Below are positions 9,739 through 17,773 of a DNA stretch of 64,000 nt, piece after piece; positions within the stretch are counted from its first letter, which is position 1; each line of letters starts with the position of its first letter. The notes under the pieces were generated by a model. It was not told where the DNA came from. It made no database searches and saw only the letters and a program-made list of their open reading frames with translations. Source of the stretch: Streptococcus intermedius SK54 = ATCC 27335. Lineage in GTDB: Bacteria; Bacillota; Bacilli; Lactobacillales; Streptococcaceae. The stretch spans positions 372,001-436,000 of the forward strand of contig NZ_ATFK01000001.1 of assembly GCF_000413475.1 (NCBI RefSeq). Reading direction: 5' to 3'. Both the position numbers and the translations under genes were made by a program.

Positions 9739-10191
9739 TTGGATAGAAAAATAATTAATAGTGGGTTTTACATTGGAAAAATTCATCGTTTATCTAATCG
9801 ATTAATGAATCATATTTTGTTAGAACGAGGGATTCAAGCTTTTAATGGAGAACAGGGACGTATTTTACACGCGCTTTGGCAAAAAGATTATCAAAGCCAA
9901 ACCGAACTGTCAGAGCAGACTGGCTTGACGTTGAACACTCTGACCAAAATGATTGACCGAATGATTCGCATGCAGCTTGTGAAACGGTGTTCTCATGAAA
10001 AAGATAAGCGGAAAAAGATGATTTGTCTGACAGATTATGCAAAAGGATTAAAAGCAGAATATGATGCAATTTCTGATGAAATCATTGAAATCTTTTACAG
10101 TGGTTTTTCTGATCTGGAAATCAGTGAATTTGAGATTTATTTAGAGCGTATTTTAGTAAATTTAAGCCAATCAAGAAAGGATGAAGCATGA
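9739..10191 (+). CDS. MarR family transcriptional regulator
   Basis: This 150-residue winged-helix protein starts at TTG (9739) behind AGAGGA at good spacing. The helix-turn-helix reads SQTELSEQTGLTLNTLTKMIDRM and the wing follows with basic residues (RCSHEKDKRKKMICLTDYAK). Helical N- and C-termini fit a MarR dimer. It overlaps the ABC transporter gene by the ATGA tetranucleotide, so it most likely regulates this operon from the dyad at 9684-9715. A MarR gene beside a choline-type ABC importer is also my recollection of the arrangement in pneumococcus. Confidence 0.93.
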   Translation: MDRKIINSGFYIGKIHRLSNRLMNHILLERGIQAFNGEQGRILHALWQKDYQSQTELSEQTGLTLNTLTKMIDRMIRMQLVKRCSHEKDKRKKMICLTDYAKGLKAEYDAISDEIIEIFYSGFSDLEISEFEIYLERILVNLSQSRKDEA

Positions 10192-11720
10192 ACGAGTTAA
10201 TTAAATTAGTCACCAATCAATGGCAGTTTCTGTTAGGTCTTATCTGGGATCATGTCTGGATATCAGGTTTGTCTATCTTACTTGCTTTGATTTTTGGGGT
10301 TGGACTTGGGATTTTTATTAGTTTCAAAAAAAGCTGGGCTGGAGTCGTTATTGGTTTAGTGAATATTCTTTATACAATTCCTTCTATTGCACTTTTAGGG
10401 ATTCTGATTTCGATTACGGGGATTGGTAACAAGACAGCAATTGTAGCACTAACCTTATATGCTCTGTTACCAATGGTACGGAGTACTTATACAGGCGTTT
10501 CTGGTGTTGACCCGCTTCTCATTGAAGCAGCAGAAGGAATGGGTTCTACACGCAAGCAGATTTTAACCAAGGTGCAACTGCCCCTTGCCTTTCCGGTTAT
10601 GATGGCAGGTTTCCGTAATATGGTTACAATGACCATAGCTCTTGCAGGGATCGCTTCTTTCGTTGGTGCTGGCGGTCTTGGTGTAGCAATTTACCGTGGG
10701 ATTACGACTAATAATCAAACCCTAACTTTGGTCGGAAGTGTTTTAGTCGCCCTGTTGGCATTGGTCTTTGATTTTCTTCTTTCTTTGGTTGAAAAATCAA
10801 TCCTACGTCATAAAAAAGTATCTAAAAAATGGTTAGCTGTTTTCAGTTCTATAGTTCTTTTGATGGCAGGAAGCATCGCATTTTTCCAAATGAATCCAAT
10901 GGGCGGAACCGTGAAAATTGCGACCAAACCACAGACAGAAAACTATATCTTAGGTGAAATGCAAAAGCAAGTTATTGAACAATACACCAATCTTAAGGTC
11001 AAAATGACTAAAGGTGTTGGTGGCGGGACAGCCAATATTCACCCAGCCATCACAAAAGGAGAATTTGATATTTATGCTGAATACACTGGTACAATTTGGG
11101 AAGTCATTCTCAAACAATCAGGTTCATATGATGAAAGTCAGTTCAAGACACTTGAAAGTCAATATCGAAAAAAATATCAGTTAGAATGGGTAAATACATT
11201 TGGGTTTAATAACACTTATGGTTTGGCAGTTCGTAAGGATATTGCAGAAAAATACAATATTAAAACTTTTAGTGATCTTGCAAAAGCAGGCCCCAATTTA
11301 ACCTTTGGTGCAGAATACGATTTCTTTGGTCGAGAAGACGGTTTTGCACGTTTGCAATCCATTTATAGTATGAAATTCAAGTCGCAAGTAGATATGGATA
11401 GCGGGTTAAAATATCAGGCTATCAAATCTGGAAAGGTTGATGCAATTGATATTTTCACCACAGATGGACAACTTTATGGAGCTAATCTAGTGGTCTTGAA
11501 AGATGATAAAAAAATTTATCCTTCTTATCAGGCAGGAACAGTTGTTCGAGCAGCTACTCTTAAAAAATATCCGCAGCTAAAAAAAGCCTTAGCAAAATTA
11601 AACGGGATTTTAACAGATAGTAAAATGGCAGAGCTAAACCACAAAGTAGAAAGCGACAAAGAAGAACCGTCAAAAGTTGCTCATGACTATCTTGTAGAGA
11701 AAGGAATTTTGAAGAAATGA
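10188..11720 (+). CDS. Choline/glycine betaine-type ABC transporter, fused permease and substrate-binding protein
   Basis: This 510-residue fusion combines a permease (about residues 1-220, several membrane helices, with the EAA-type loop LIEAAEGMGSTRKQILTKVQLPLAFPV cited here in part: EAAEGMGSTRKQ) with an OpuAC-like binding domain (about 235-510). The binding domain begins GTVKIATKPQTENYILGEM and contains GEFDIYAEYTGT, typical of OpuBC-type choline/betaine receptors. The fusion places the receptor on the outer face of the membrane. Substrate is inferred from family (quaternary amines such as choline, glycine betaine or carnitine). It overlaps the MarR gene and the ATPase gene by ATGA, one translation-coupled operon. 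Confidence 0.92.
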   Translation: MNELIKLVTNQWQFLLGLIWDHVWISGLSILLALIFGVGLGIFISFKKSWAGVVIGLVNILYTIPSIALLGILISITGIGNKTAIVALTLYALLPMVRSTYTGVSGVDPLLIEAAEGMGSTRKQILTKVQLPLAFPVMMAGFRNMVTMTIALAGIASFVGAGGLGVAIYRGITTNNQTLTLVGSVLVALLALVFDFLLSLVEKSILRHKKVSKKWLAVFSSIVLLMAGSIAFFQMNPMGGTVKIATKPQTENYILGEMQKQVIEQYTNLKVKMTKGVGGGTANIHPAITKGEFDIYAEYTGTIWEVILKQSGSYDESQFKTLESQYRKKYQLEWVNTFGFNNTYGLAVRKDIAEKYNIKTFSDLAKAGPNLTFGAEYDFFGREDGFARLQSIYSMKFKSQVDMDSGLKYQAIKSGKVDAIDIFTTDGQLYGANLVVLKDDKKIYPSYQAGTVVRAATLKKYPQLKKALAKLNGILTDSKMAELNHKVESDKEEPSKVAHDYLVEKGILKK

Positions 11721-12436
11721 TTGAATATAAAAATGTCAGTAAATCATATGGAAATCAAGACATTATTAAACAATTGGATTTGAAAATTGAAGACGGTGCC
11801 TTTCTGACGATTGTAGGAACTTCTGGTTCAGGTAAAACGACATTGTTAAAGATGATAAATGGTTTAGTCAAACCGAGTCAAGGGGAAATTCTTATCAATG
11901 GACAAGATGTTCAAGAAACAGATTTGATTGAATTGCGGCGTAACATCGGTTATTCAATTCAAGGGAATGGACTTTTTCCACATTTAACAGTCGCTGAAAA
12001 TATTGCCTTTGTCTTAAATTTACAAAAGAAAAATCAGATAGAAGTAGAGAGAATCATTGACGAAAAGCTGACTATGCTTGGTCTGGATACTCAGTTAAAA
12101 AAACGCTATCCTGCAGCTCTTTCTGGTGGACAAGCTCAACGAGTTGGAATTGCACGTGCATTAGCTGCAACTCCTAGTATTTTGCTAATGGATGAGCCTT
12201 TTGGAGCAGTAGATGCTATTACGCGCTATCAGTTACAGCATGAATTAAAATTACTGCATGAAGATACAGGTATTACAGTCGTGTTTATTACGCATGATAT
12301 AGCAGAGGCCTTGAAATTAGGGACACAAATCCTTGTTTTAGACAAGGGACAAATTCAGCAATACGGTACACCAGAGGAAATCAAACAAGAGCCAGCTAAT
12401 GAATTTGTAAGAAAATTACTTGAATTAGCGAGTTAA
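11717..12436 (+). CDS. Choline/glycine betaine-type ABC transporter, ATP-binding protein
   Basis: This 239-residue ABC ATPase has Walker A GTSGSGKTT, signature LSGGQAQR, Walker B SILLMDEPFGAVD and the H-loop VVFITHDIAEA. It powers the fused permease/receptor encoded immediately upstream, which it overlaps by ATGA. Unlike many OpuA-type ATPases it ends soon after the nucleotide-binding domain and has no tandem CBS domains, so osmotic gating by CBS sensing is not expected. That favours a nutritional importer over an osmosensor, an inference. Confidence 0.93.
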   Translation: MIEYKNVSKSYGNQDIIKQLDLKIEDGAFLTIVGTSGSGKTTLLKMINGLVKPSQGEILINGQDVQETDLIELRRNIGYSIQGNGLFPHLTVAENIAFVLNLQKKNQIEVERIIDEKLTMLGLDTQLKKRYPAALSGGQAQRVGIARALAATPSILLMDEPFGAVDAITRYQLQHELKLLHEDTGITVVFITHDIAEALKLGTQILVLDKGQIQQYGTPEEIKQEPANEFVRKLLELAS

Positions 12437-12443
12437 TATCTAT

Positions 12444-12592
12444 GTGCTCCTTGAGAATGTTTCCTAACGCCTCATTGACTACTTGTGCAGTCTTGTTTGG
12501 TAGCCAGCAAATGAGTTTGTGCAGAGTCATTCTGTGAGCAGACAAGATGTCTTTTCTCGTGTCTGAATCACTGTATCAATCTCGTAGTGCCC
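12444..12592 (-). mobile_element. IS30-family transposase fragment, degenerate
   Basis: On the minus strand 12592 to about 12535 reads GHYEIDTVIQTREKTSCLLT, the DDE-region signature of IS30 transposases, followed by a stop. After a one-base frame change the next stretch reads LPNKTAQVVNEALGNILKE. Both ends of the gene and the terminal repeats are missing. This is a short relic in the gap after the ABC operon. Confidence 0.6.
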
Positions 12593-13037
12593 AGTTCTAG
12601 TCACTCAATGAGGCAACGCTCAGCCATTATCAGTGTGGTAGAATAACTTTGCATCTCTATGTTCATTTGTTTAGGTTTTGATTAACTTACAAGTATAACA
12701 TGGAGGTGCTTTTTTCTATTTTCAAGTGGCTAACTTCATTTTAGAACTTTCGAAGATTTTAAATATCAAAATATTTTATAAATCTTAGTTAAATATATTG
12801 TGTCGAAAAATTTAGTATGTTATAATGAATAATTGTGGGTTAAATATATATGAAAATAGATTAGGATGATTTAAACTAGACCATCTCCTTTTTATATAAA
12901 CGTATTTCCTGATATGTTCAAACAATAGGATTGATATCTAGTTGATGATGAATAGCTATTTTCATGAATTGTGCACAAAATAATTATCCCATAATTATAA
13001 TATAAAGTGACCCAATCACTTTGGAGGTTAAATTAAA
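12593..13037 (+). other. Non-coding stretch with leader of the CAP-domain gene
   Basis: No gene is recognised here. A 10-bp sequence at 12605-12614 is the exact inverse of 12469-12478 inside the IS30 relic. Towards the end TATAAT lies at 12996-13001, then a small hairpin AGTGA/TCACT (13006-13020) directly before the ribosome site TTTGGAGG of the next gene. The -35 region is unclear. Confidence 0.5.
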
Positions 13038-14933
13038 ATGAATAGGTGTTTAAGATTTGTAACAAGATCTGTCCTAGCTACAGCAGCAATGATTCCTGTA
13101 TTGGTTGCTAATGATGTTCAAGCACAAAGTTATGGATATGGCTATTATAATCATTATCAACCAGGATATGATTATTGGAATGGGTATTTTACCCACTATA
13201 CAAATTATTACAATAACTGGGGATACGGCTATAACAATTGGAATAACTATTACAATAATTGGAATTATGGTTATAATAACTGGGGTAATTATTACAATAA
13301 TTGGAACTATAGTTATAACAACTGGGGAAGAAACGACTACAACAATGGTTATAACCGTTTGACAACCGATCCGAATTACACATATTGGAATGGAAATCAT
13401 TATTACCGTATGAGTGATGGTTCTTATCGTATTTATCGTAATGGACAATGGGTTCCTGTTTCAAATAATAACAACAGTAACAATGGTTACAATAACTTAT
13501 TAAAGGATAGACATTATCGTTATTCAAATGGTTATCATTACTATGTGTTGGATAATGGTGATTATTACTATTATCAAGATGGTAAATGGGTATTTGTTAA
13601 GAACTCTACTGAGAATCCAACTACTCCACCGCAACCTGAAACTCCAAAACCAGAACAACCATCTGAAGATCCGAAGCCAGAAGTTCCGACTCCAAGTCCG
13701 GCAGAGCCAGAACAACCGACTCCATCTCCTAGCGATAAACCAGATGAGCCAACAACACCATCAGAACCCAAACCAGAGGAACCAACTCAACCTGAAAATC
13801 CAAACATTAACTTGCCTGAAAATCCTCCAATTAATGGTGCAGATGGTGAGTTCAATCCATTTACTCCAAAACCAGAACAACCATCCGAGGAGCCAAAACC
13901 AGCACAACCGAATCAACCATCTACTCCTGGAAATTCAGGTTTGGTAACAACTGATGAGCCAAGTGAAAATCAAATTCCTGCTTATGTTGAAAAACCAGCA
14001 GAAGGGCTTGAACATTTGCCTTGGGCACCAAATGGACAAACTCCAAAACTTGTTTACCCACCAGGAAAACCAGGTTCAGCAGCTCTTCAGAAAGACAAAA
14101 ACTATTACTATGATGGTAGCACTCATTATTACTATGTACCGTCGAATGCTGAGCGTACTGGCTATTCACCATACTGGAAATGGATGGGAGATAAATGGAA
14201 ACTTCATGGTATGACTGACCCTAATGATCCAGCTCTTGATCCAAAACTTCACAAAAACACGGATGATGACGAGTATATGTATAGTGATAAAAACTCTAGC
14301 GTGAAATTGTTCTCAACTAATTTAGTAACTACAGCAAAAGCAGGTCAACCTCTTCCATTCCAAAATGTTGAAGAATTTAAAAAATATGTTATTGAAAAAA
14401 TGAATCCTAAATTTGTTGATAATGCTGGATGGGATGCTAAAGTTGAATGGAAAATTGAAGACGAAGATATTTTTGAACAATCTAAACAAAATCCATGGGC
14501 TAGAGATTATGTTTTGATTGCTAATCTAAAGAGTGGTGTCAATGATAAAAAGTATAGCGATACAGAATTTGGATATGTTAAATTTGTTTATCGAGTTGAA
14601 GCAACTGATGATACCAACTACATTGCTTTAGATAAAGCAAAAGAGGCGTTTGCTAAAATCAATGAAGAACGTAAAAAACAAGGACTGAAGGAATTAATCT
14701 GGTCCGACGAAATTTATAACTCACAAGCTCTTCCAAAAGCACATTCAATTTCTCGTCAATATGATAGTACAGGATTTGTTGGACGGCGTGATGAAGATCC
14801 ATCAACTGTTGTTAAAAAATGGGCAACTAGTGGTCTTAGAGAATTACTTCTTTCACCTGATGCAACAAAAGGAGCAGTAGCTGCAGTTGTTAATGGCGAA
14901 GGTGTGTATTATTGGACATTCAATTATCAATAA
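13038..14933 (+). CDS. Secreted Tyr/Asn/Trp-rich protein with C-terminal CAP-like domain
   Basis: This 631-residue protein has a signal peptide (cleavage likely after VQA-Q, near residue 30). Residues 31-110 are a low-complexity Tyr/Asn/Gly/Trp segment with six YNNW units. Two tandem motifs follow (about residues 112-185) of the pattern D-x-x-Y-x-Y-x-x-G-x-x-Y-Y ending in GxW, then a Pro/Glu/Lys-rich spacer. A third such motif (KDKNYYYDGSTHYYYV) precedes the C-terminal region. The last 100 residues resemble a CAP/SCP domain (FAKINEERKKQGLKELIWSD, then GAVAAVVNGEGVYYWTFNY). No LPxTG anchor is present, so attachment, if any, would be through the aromatic repeats. Role unknown; surface adhesion or matrix is a guess. 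Confidence 0.8.
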   Translation: MNRCLRFVTRSVLATAAMIPVLVANDVQAQSYGYGYYNHYQPGYDYWNGYFTHYTNYYNNWGYGYNNWNNYYNNWNYGYNNWGNYYNNWNYSYNNWGRNDYNNGYNRLTTDPNYTYWNGNHYYRMSDGSYRIYRNGQWVPVSNNNNSNNGYNNLLKDRHYRYSNGYHYYVLDNGDYYYYQDGKWVFVKNSTENPTTPPQPETPKPEQPSEDPKPEVPTPSPAEPEQPTPSPSDKPDEPTTPSEPKPEEPTQPENPNINLPENPPINGADGEFNPFTPKPEQPSEEPKPAQPNQPSTPGNSGLVTTDEPSENQIPAYVEKPAEGLEHLPWAPNGQTPKLVYPPGKPGSAALQKDKNYYYDGSTHYYYVPSNAERTGYSPYWKWMGDKWKLHGMTDPNDPALDPKLHKNTDDDEYMYSDKNSSVKLFSTNLVTTAKAGQPLPFQNVEEFKKYVIEKMNPKFVDNAGWDAKVEWKIEDEDIFEQSKQNPWARDYVLIANLKSGVNDKKYSDTEFGYVKFVYRVEATDDTNYIALDKAKEAFAKINEERKKQGLKELIWSDEIYNSQALPKAHSISRQYDSTGFVGRRDEDPSTVVKKWATSGLRELLLSPDATKGAVAAVVNGEGVYYWTFNYQ

Positions 14934-15013
14934 TAACCATATTATTTTGTATAAAATATTATCCGATAACTATTTATACTGACTCCAAAAAGTTGGATAA
15001 ATAATTATTTCGA

Positions 15014-15122
15014 ATCTTTGTCAACTTTAGTGGATGATGAGAAGATAACATCGAGAAAAGACCATATTGGTCTTTTCTTTTTTATGTTTAGTGTGATGAA
15101 AACGTGCTTCTTAAAGTTTAAA
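15014..15122 (-). mobile_element. ISL3-family right-end relic
   Basis: CTTTGTCAACTTTAGTGG (from 15016) resembles the ISL3-type terminal repeat also seen at 29374. On the minus strand the adjoining sequence reads KHVFITLNIKKKRPIWS, matching the end of the ISL3 transposase (compare ILIALNIKKERTNLVLS at 29407-29470). Only the last codons and the terminus remain. Confidence 0.6.
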
Positions 15123-15303
15123 GGCTCTATAATCTCTACAGTAGATTTATCCACTACAGAAATGATAGAGCCGAACATTACAGGTTTTTTTGAGTGTATG
15201 AAAAAAGTCCCATATGACCTATAAATGAAAAGCACCTACACTATCATTAGAATAAATCACATGGAACAACTTTATAATACTACAGAATTGATTGGAAATT
15301 TTT
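15123..15303 (+). mobile_element. ISL3-family left-end relic with truncated transposase start
   Basis: Starts GGCTCTATAATCTCTACAG and contains the leader segment AAAAAAGTCCCATATGACC (from 15201) that recurs at 29672 and 51337 in the other orientation. It is followed by CATTAGAA and ATGGAACAACTT at 15261, the transposase start MEQLYNTTELIG. The reading frame loses similarity within about 15 codons. The orientation is opposite to the right-end relic next to it, so this is a composite of two elements. An internal inverted repeat GGCTCTAT/ATAGAGCC spans 15123-15172. Confidence 0.6.
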
Positions 15304-15367
15304 GTCTTAGCTTCAGTTTAGGGAGCCCTGGCTCCAATAGCTGTCGATTGAAACTGTTACAGAGTCC

Positions 15368-16207
15368 TTATTTTCCATTACCAAATAATTTTTTAAATGT
15401 TTTTGTCTGATTTTTTAAAGGAGACAACTGATTTAAATCGACATCATGTGCAAAACCACTAATTGATCCTTGTGAGGTATATTGATGTAAATCGTATTTT
15501 AAATCAGTCTTGGGAGCAGCGTTGTAATAACCATCATTATAACCATAGGTTGGAATCCAGATTGCTGTGAACTTTTTGGTTGAAATACTATGTTCCTCAA
15601 GGAAATAGGTTCCAACATAAATCCCAATATTTTTAGCGCCTAATGATGCTAACTTAGCACGAAAAGCTTCTACACCAGCATTCATGTTCTCCATAGTCTT
15701 TTCTTCAACATCCAACCAATAGTAAGTTGGTTTGTACTTTGAAGCAGCTTTATAAAAGCTTTCAGCTGCTTTTTCCATTTCCTTCTTGCTATTACCTGCT
15801 ACATAAGCGTAGACAGCAACAGGGATATTTCGTTTTTGAAATTCTTCAATATGGCGTTGATAAGATTTATCAATTCCATTTAGATGTGTAGCTGCATTTT
15901 CTTTTTTTGCTTGTGCTCCGCTATGCACGCGTATAATGGCACCAGAAATGTTTTTTGCTAATTGATCATAGTTGATATCACTTGGTCGTTGCCAGCCTGA
16001 TAAGTCAATAATAGGTTTGTAGGCTTTATCTTCCTTGTTAGAATCAGAAGTGTCTTTCTCTTTAGCAGGGATAGTTGATGTTTGTTCAGTGGTAGCCTTT
16101 TGCTGTTTCGTTTCTTTGCTTTCTGCATAATACTTCGCTCCCACAATAATCATAATGAAGCTTACAAAAAAAGCAAATATAACAAGCGGTTTAATCCTCT
16201 TTCTCAT
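15368..16207 (-). CDS. Membrane-anchored GH25 muramidase-like protein
   Basis: This 279-residue protein has a short basic N-terminus, one membrane helix (about residues 7-27), a charged Lys/Thr/Glu linker, then a GH25 lysozyme fold from about residue 65. Family landmarks are PIIDLSGWQRP with the first-strand Asp, AIIRVHSG, VAVYAYVAG, YYWLDVEEKTM with the DxE catalytic region, IGIYVGTYF, and the final DVDLNQ. It would act on peptidoglycan outside the membrane. It stands alone, reading towards the IS relics. Substrate specificity is not visible. A second, much larger GH25 protein lies at 24422-28177. Confidence 0.88.
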   Translation of the reverse strand: MRKRIKPLVIFAFFVSFIMIIVGAKYYAESKETKQQKATTEQTSTIPAKEKDTSDSNKEDKAYKPIIDLSGWQRPSDINYDQLAKNISGAIIRVHSGAQAKKENAATHLNGIDKSYQRHIEEFQKRNIPVAVYAYVAGNSKKEMEKAAESFYKAASKYKPTYYWLDVEEKTMENMNAGVEAFRAKLASLGAKNIGIYVGTYFLEEHSISTKKFTAIWIPTYGYNDGYYNAAPKTDLKYDLHQYTSQGSISGFAHDVDLNQLSPLKNQTKTFKKLFGNGK

Positions 16208-16462
16208 ATAAATTCATTTTAACGTAAAGTTAGATAAAAAGCAAAATAAATTAGTAGAAAAAAGGCATTTGTCACCAAATTGAAATATTAAGGAAAGCGG
16301 TTTATTGGTCATTGCTTAGTTATGTGTGTAGTAATACTTTTTCAAATCAATAATGTAGCCAAAATTCATAGCCTTATCTTTATTTTAGTTAAAGTTTAGC
16401 CTAGATAGCAAAAGGATTGCAAAAAAACCGTTCGTTAAATACTTTTATTTTACCTTAGAAAA

Positions 16463-16471
16463 TGGTATAAT
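16463..16471 (+). promoter_or_regulatory. Extended -10 promoter of ftsW
   Basis: TGGTATAAT, 31 bases before the ftsW ATG. The -35 region (TTTTAT) is weak, as is common with extended -10 promoters. The remaining gap 16208-16462 holds nothing recognised. Confidence 0.65.
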
Positions 16472-16502
16472 GTTCGGTGAAAATTAAGAATATAGGTGAA
16501 CT

Positions 16503-17735
16503 ATGAAAATTGATAAACGCCACCTACTGAATTATTCCATTTTGATTCCTTATTTAGTTTTATCTATTTTGGGACTGATAGTTGTTTATTCAACGTCAAG
16601 TGCTACTTTGGTACAGGTGGGAGCAAATTCGCTCAGATCTGTTTTAAATCAAGGGGTTTTCTGGATAGTCAGTTTACTTGCTATTGCTTTAATTTATAAA
16701 ATAAAGTTGGATTTCTTAAAGGACAATCGACTGATTATCATTGTTATTTTTGTAGAAATCTTGCTTTTAATTTTATCTCGTGTTCTTGGTGCACGAATCA
16801 ATGGAGCTCATGGTTGGTTACGGTTTGGGCCAATTAGTCTTCAGCCGGCTGAGTATTTAAAAATCATTTTGGTTTGGTTCTTGGCATTACGTTTTTCTCA
16901 TCAGCAAGATGAAATCTCAATTTATGACTATCAGGCTTTAACACGAAATCAAGTGATTCCACGTGCACTAAATGATTGGCGAATTATTGTTCTCATTCTA
17001 ATTGGAATTGTAGCAGCATTGCCTGATTTAGGAAATGCGACAATTCTTTTATTGACAGCCATGATTATGGTTGCAGTTAGTGGGATTGGTTATCGTTGGT
17101 TTTCCACTTTTCTTGGTGTGCTAATTACTCTTTCTACAGTTGTTTTAACCAGTATTTGGCTCATTGGTGTGGAAAAAGTCGCCAAGGTTCCTGTGTTTGG
17201 GTATGTAGCAAAACGATTTAGTGCCTTTTTTAATCCATTTAAGGATGTGTCAGGTGCAGGTCATCAGCTAGCTAATTCCTATTATGCTATGAGTAATGGC
17301 GGTTGGTTTGGCTTAGGATTGGGAAACTCTATTGAGAAACGCGGATATTTGCCAGAAGCACAGACAGATTTCGTTTTTTCCATTGTTATTGAGGAATTTG
17401 GCTTTATTGGTGCCAGCTTGATTTTAGCTCTTTTGTTTTTCCTTATTCTACGGATCATTCTGGTGGGAATTCGAGCGAAAGATCCTTTCAATTCTATGAT
17501 GGCTCTTGGTGTTGGTGGAATGTTACTGACGCAAACCTTTGTTAATATTGGGGGAATTTCAGGTTTAATTCCATCGACTGGTGTAACCTTCCCGTTCTTG
17601 TCACAAGGTGGAAATAGCCTGTTGGTATTATCCGTTGCAATTGCTTTTGTGTTAAATATTGATGCGAATGAAAAACGCGAAAGTTTGTATAGGGAAATAG
17701 AAGAAACCAATCACGGTTTAAGAGTTGTTCGCTAA
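16503..17735 (+). CDS. ftsW: Peptidoglycan polymerase FtsW (SEDS family)
   Basis: This 410-residue polytopic membrane protein of the SEDS family polymerises peptidoglycan at the division septum with a cognate class B penicillin-binding protein. About ten membrane helices are visible. Conserved SEDS segments include GAHGWLRFGPISLQPAEYLK, FPDLGN-like LPDLGNATIL, HQLANSYYAMSNGGWFGLGL and GVTFPFLSQGGNSLL. The choice of FtsW over RodA rests on resemblance to pneumococcal FtsW and on the position directly before ppc, as in that species. Confidence 0.9.
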   Translation: MKIDKRHLLNYSILIPYLVLSILGLIVVYSTSSATLVQVGANSLRSVLNQGVFWIVSLLAIALIYKIKLDFLKDNRLIIIVIFVEILLLILSRVLGARINGAHGWLRFGPISLQPAEYLKIILVWFLALRFSHQQDEISIYDYQALTRNQVIPRALNDWRIIVLILIGIVAALPDLGNATILLLTAMIMVAVSGIGYRWFSTFLGVLITLSTVVLTSIWLIGVEKVAKVPVFGYVAKRFSAFFNPFKDVSGAGHQLANSYYAMSNGGWFGLGLGNSIEKRGYLPEAQTDFVFSIVIEEFGFIGASLILALLFFLILRIILVGIRAKDPFNSMMALGVGGMLLTQTFVNIGGISGLIPSTGVTFPFLSQGGNSLLVLSVAIAFVLNIDANEKRESLYREIEETNHGLRVVR

Positions 17736-17773
17736 CTTGAGATTGAGCAAAAGCTTACTGAAAGGTGTAGATC

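Noticed and set aside
12593..12665. A TDNG-like peptide on the minus strand near the IS30 relic
   Set aside because: It resembles the TDNGSEF motif of IS30 transposases but lies on the wrong side of the EIDTV motif, so it is probably chance.
13074..13448. A 124-codon open frame on the minus strand, rich in Ile and Val
   Set aside because: It is the antisense shadow of the Tyr/Asn repeat region; the composition follows from the repeat DNA and there is no ribosome site.
15018..15224. A 68-codon open frame on the plus strand between the CAP-like and GH25 genes
   Set aside because: It is assembled from ISL3 end sequences and has no ribosome site or protein similarity.
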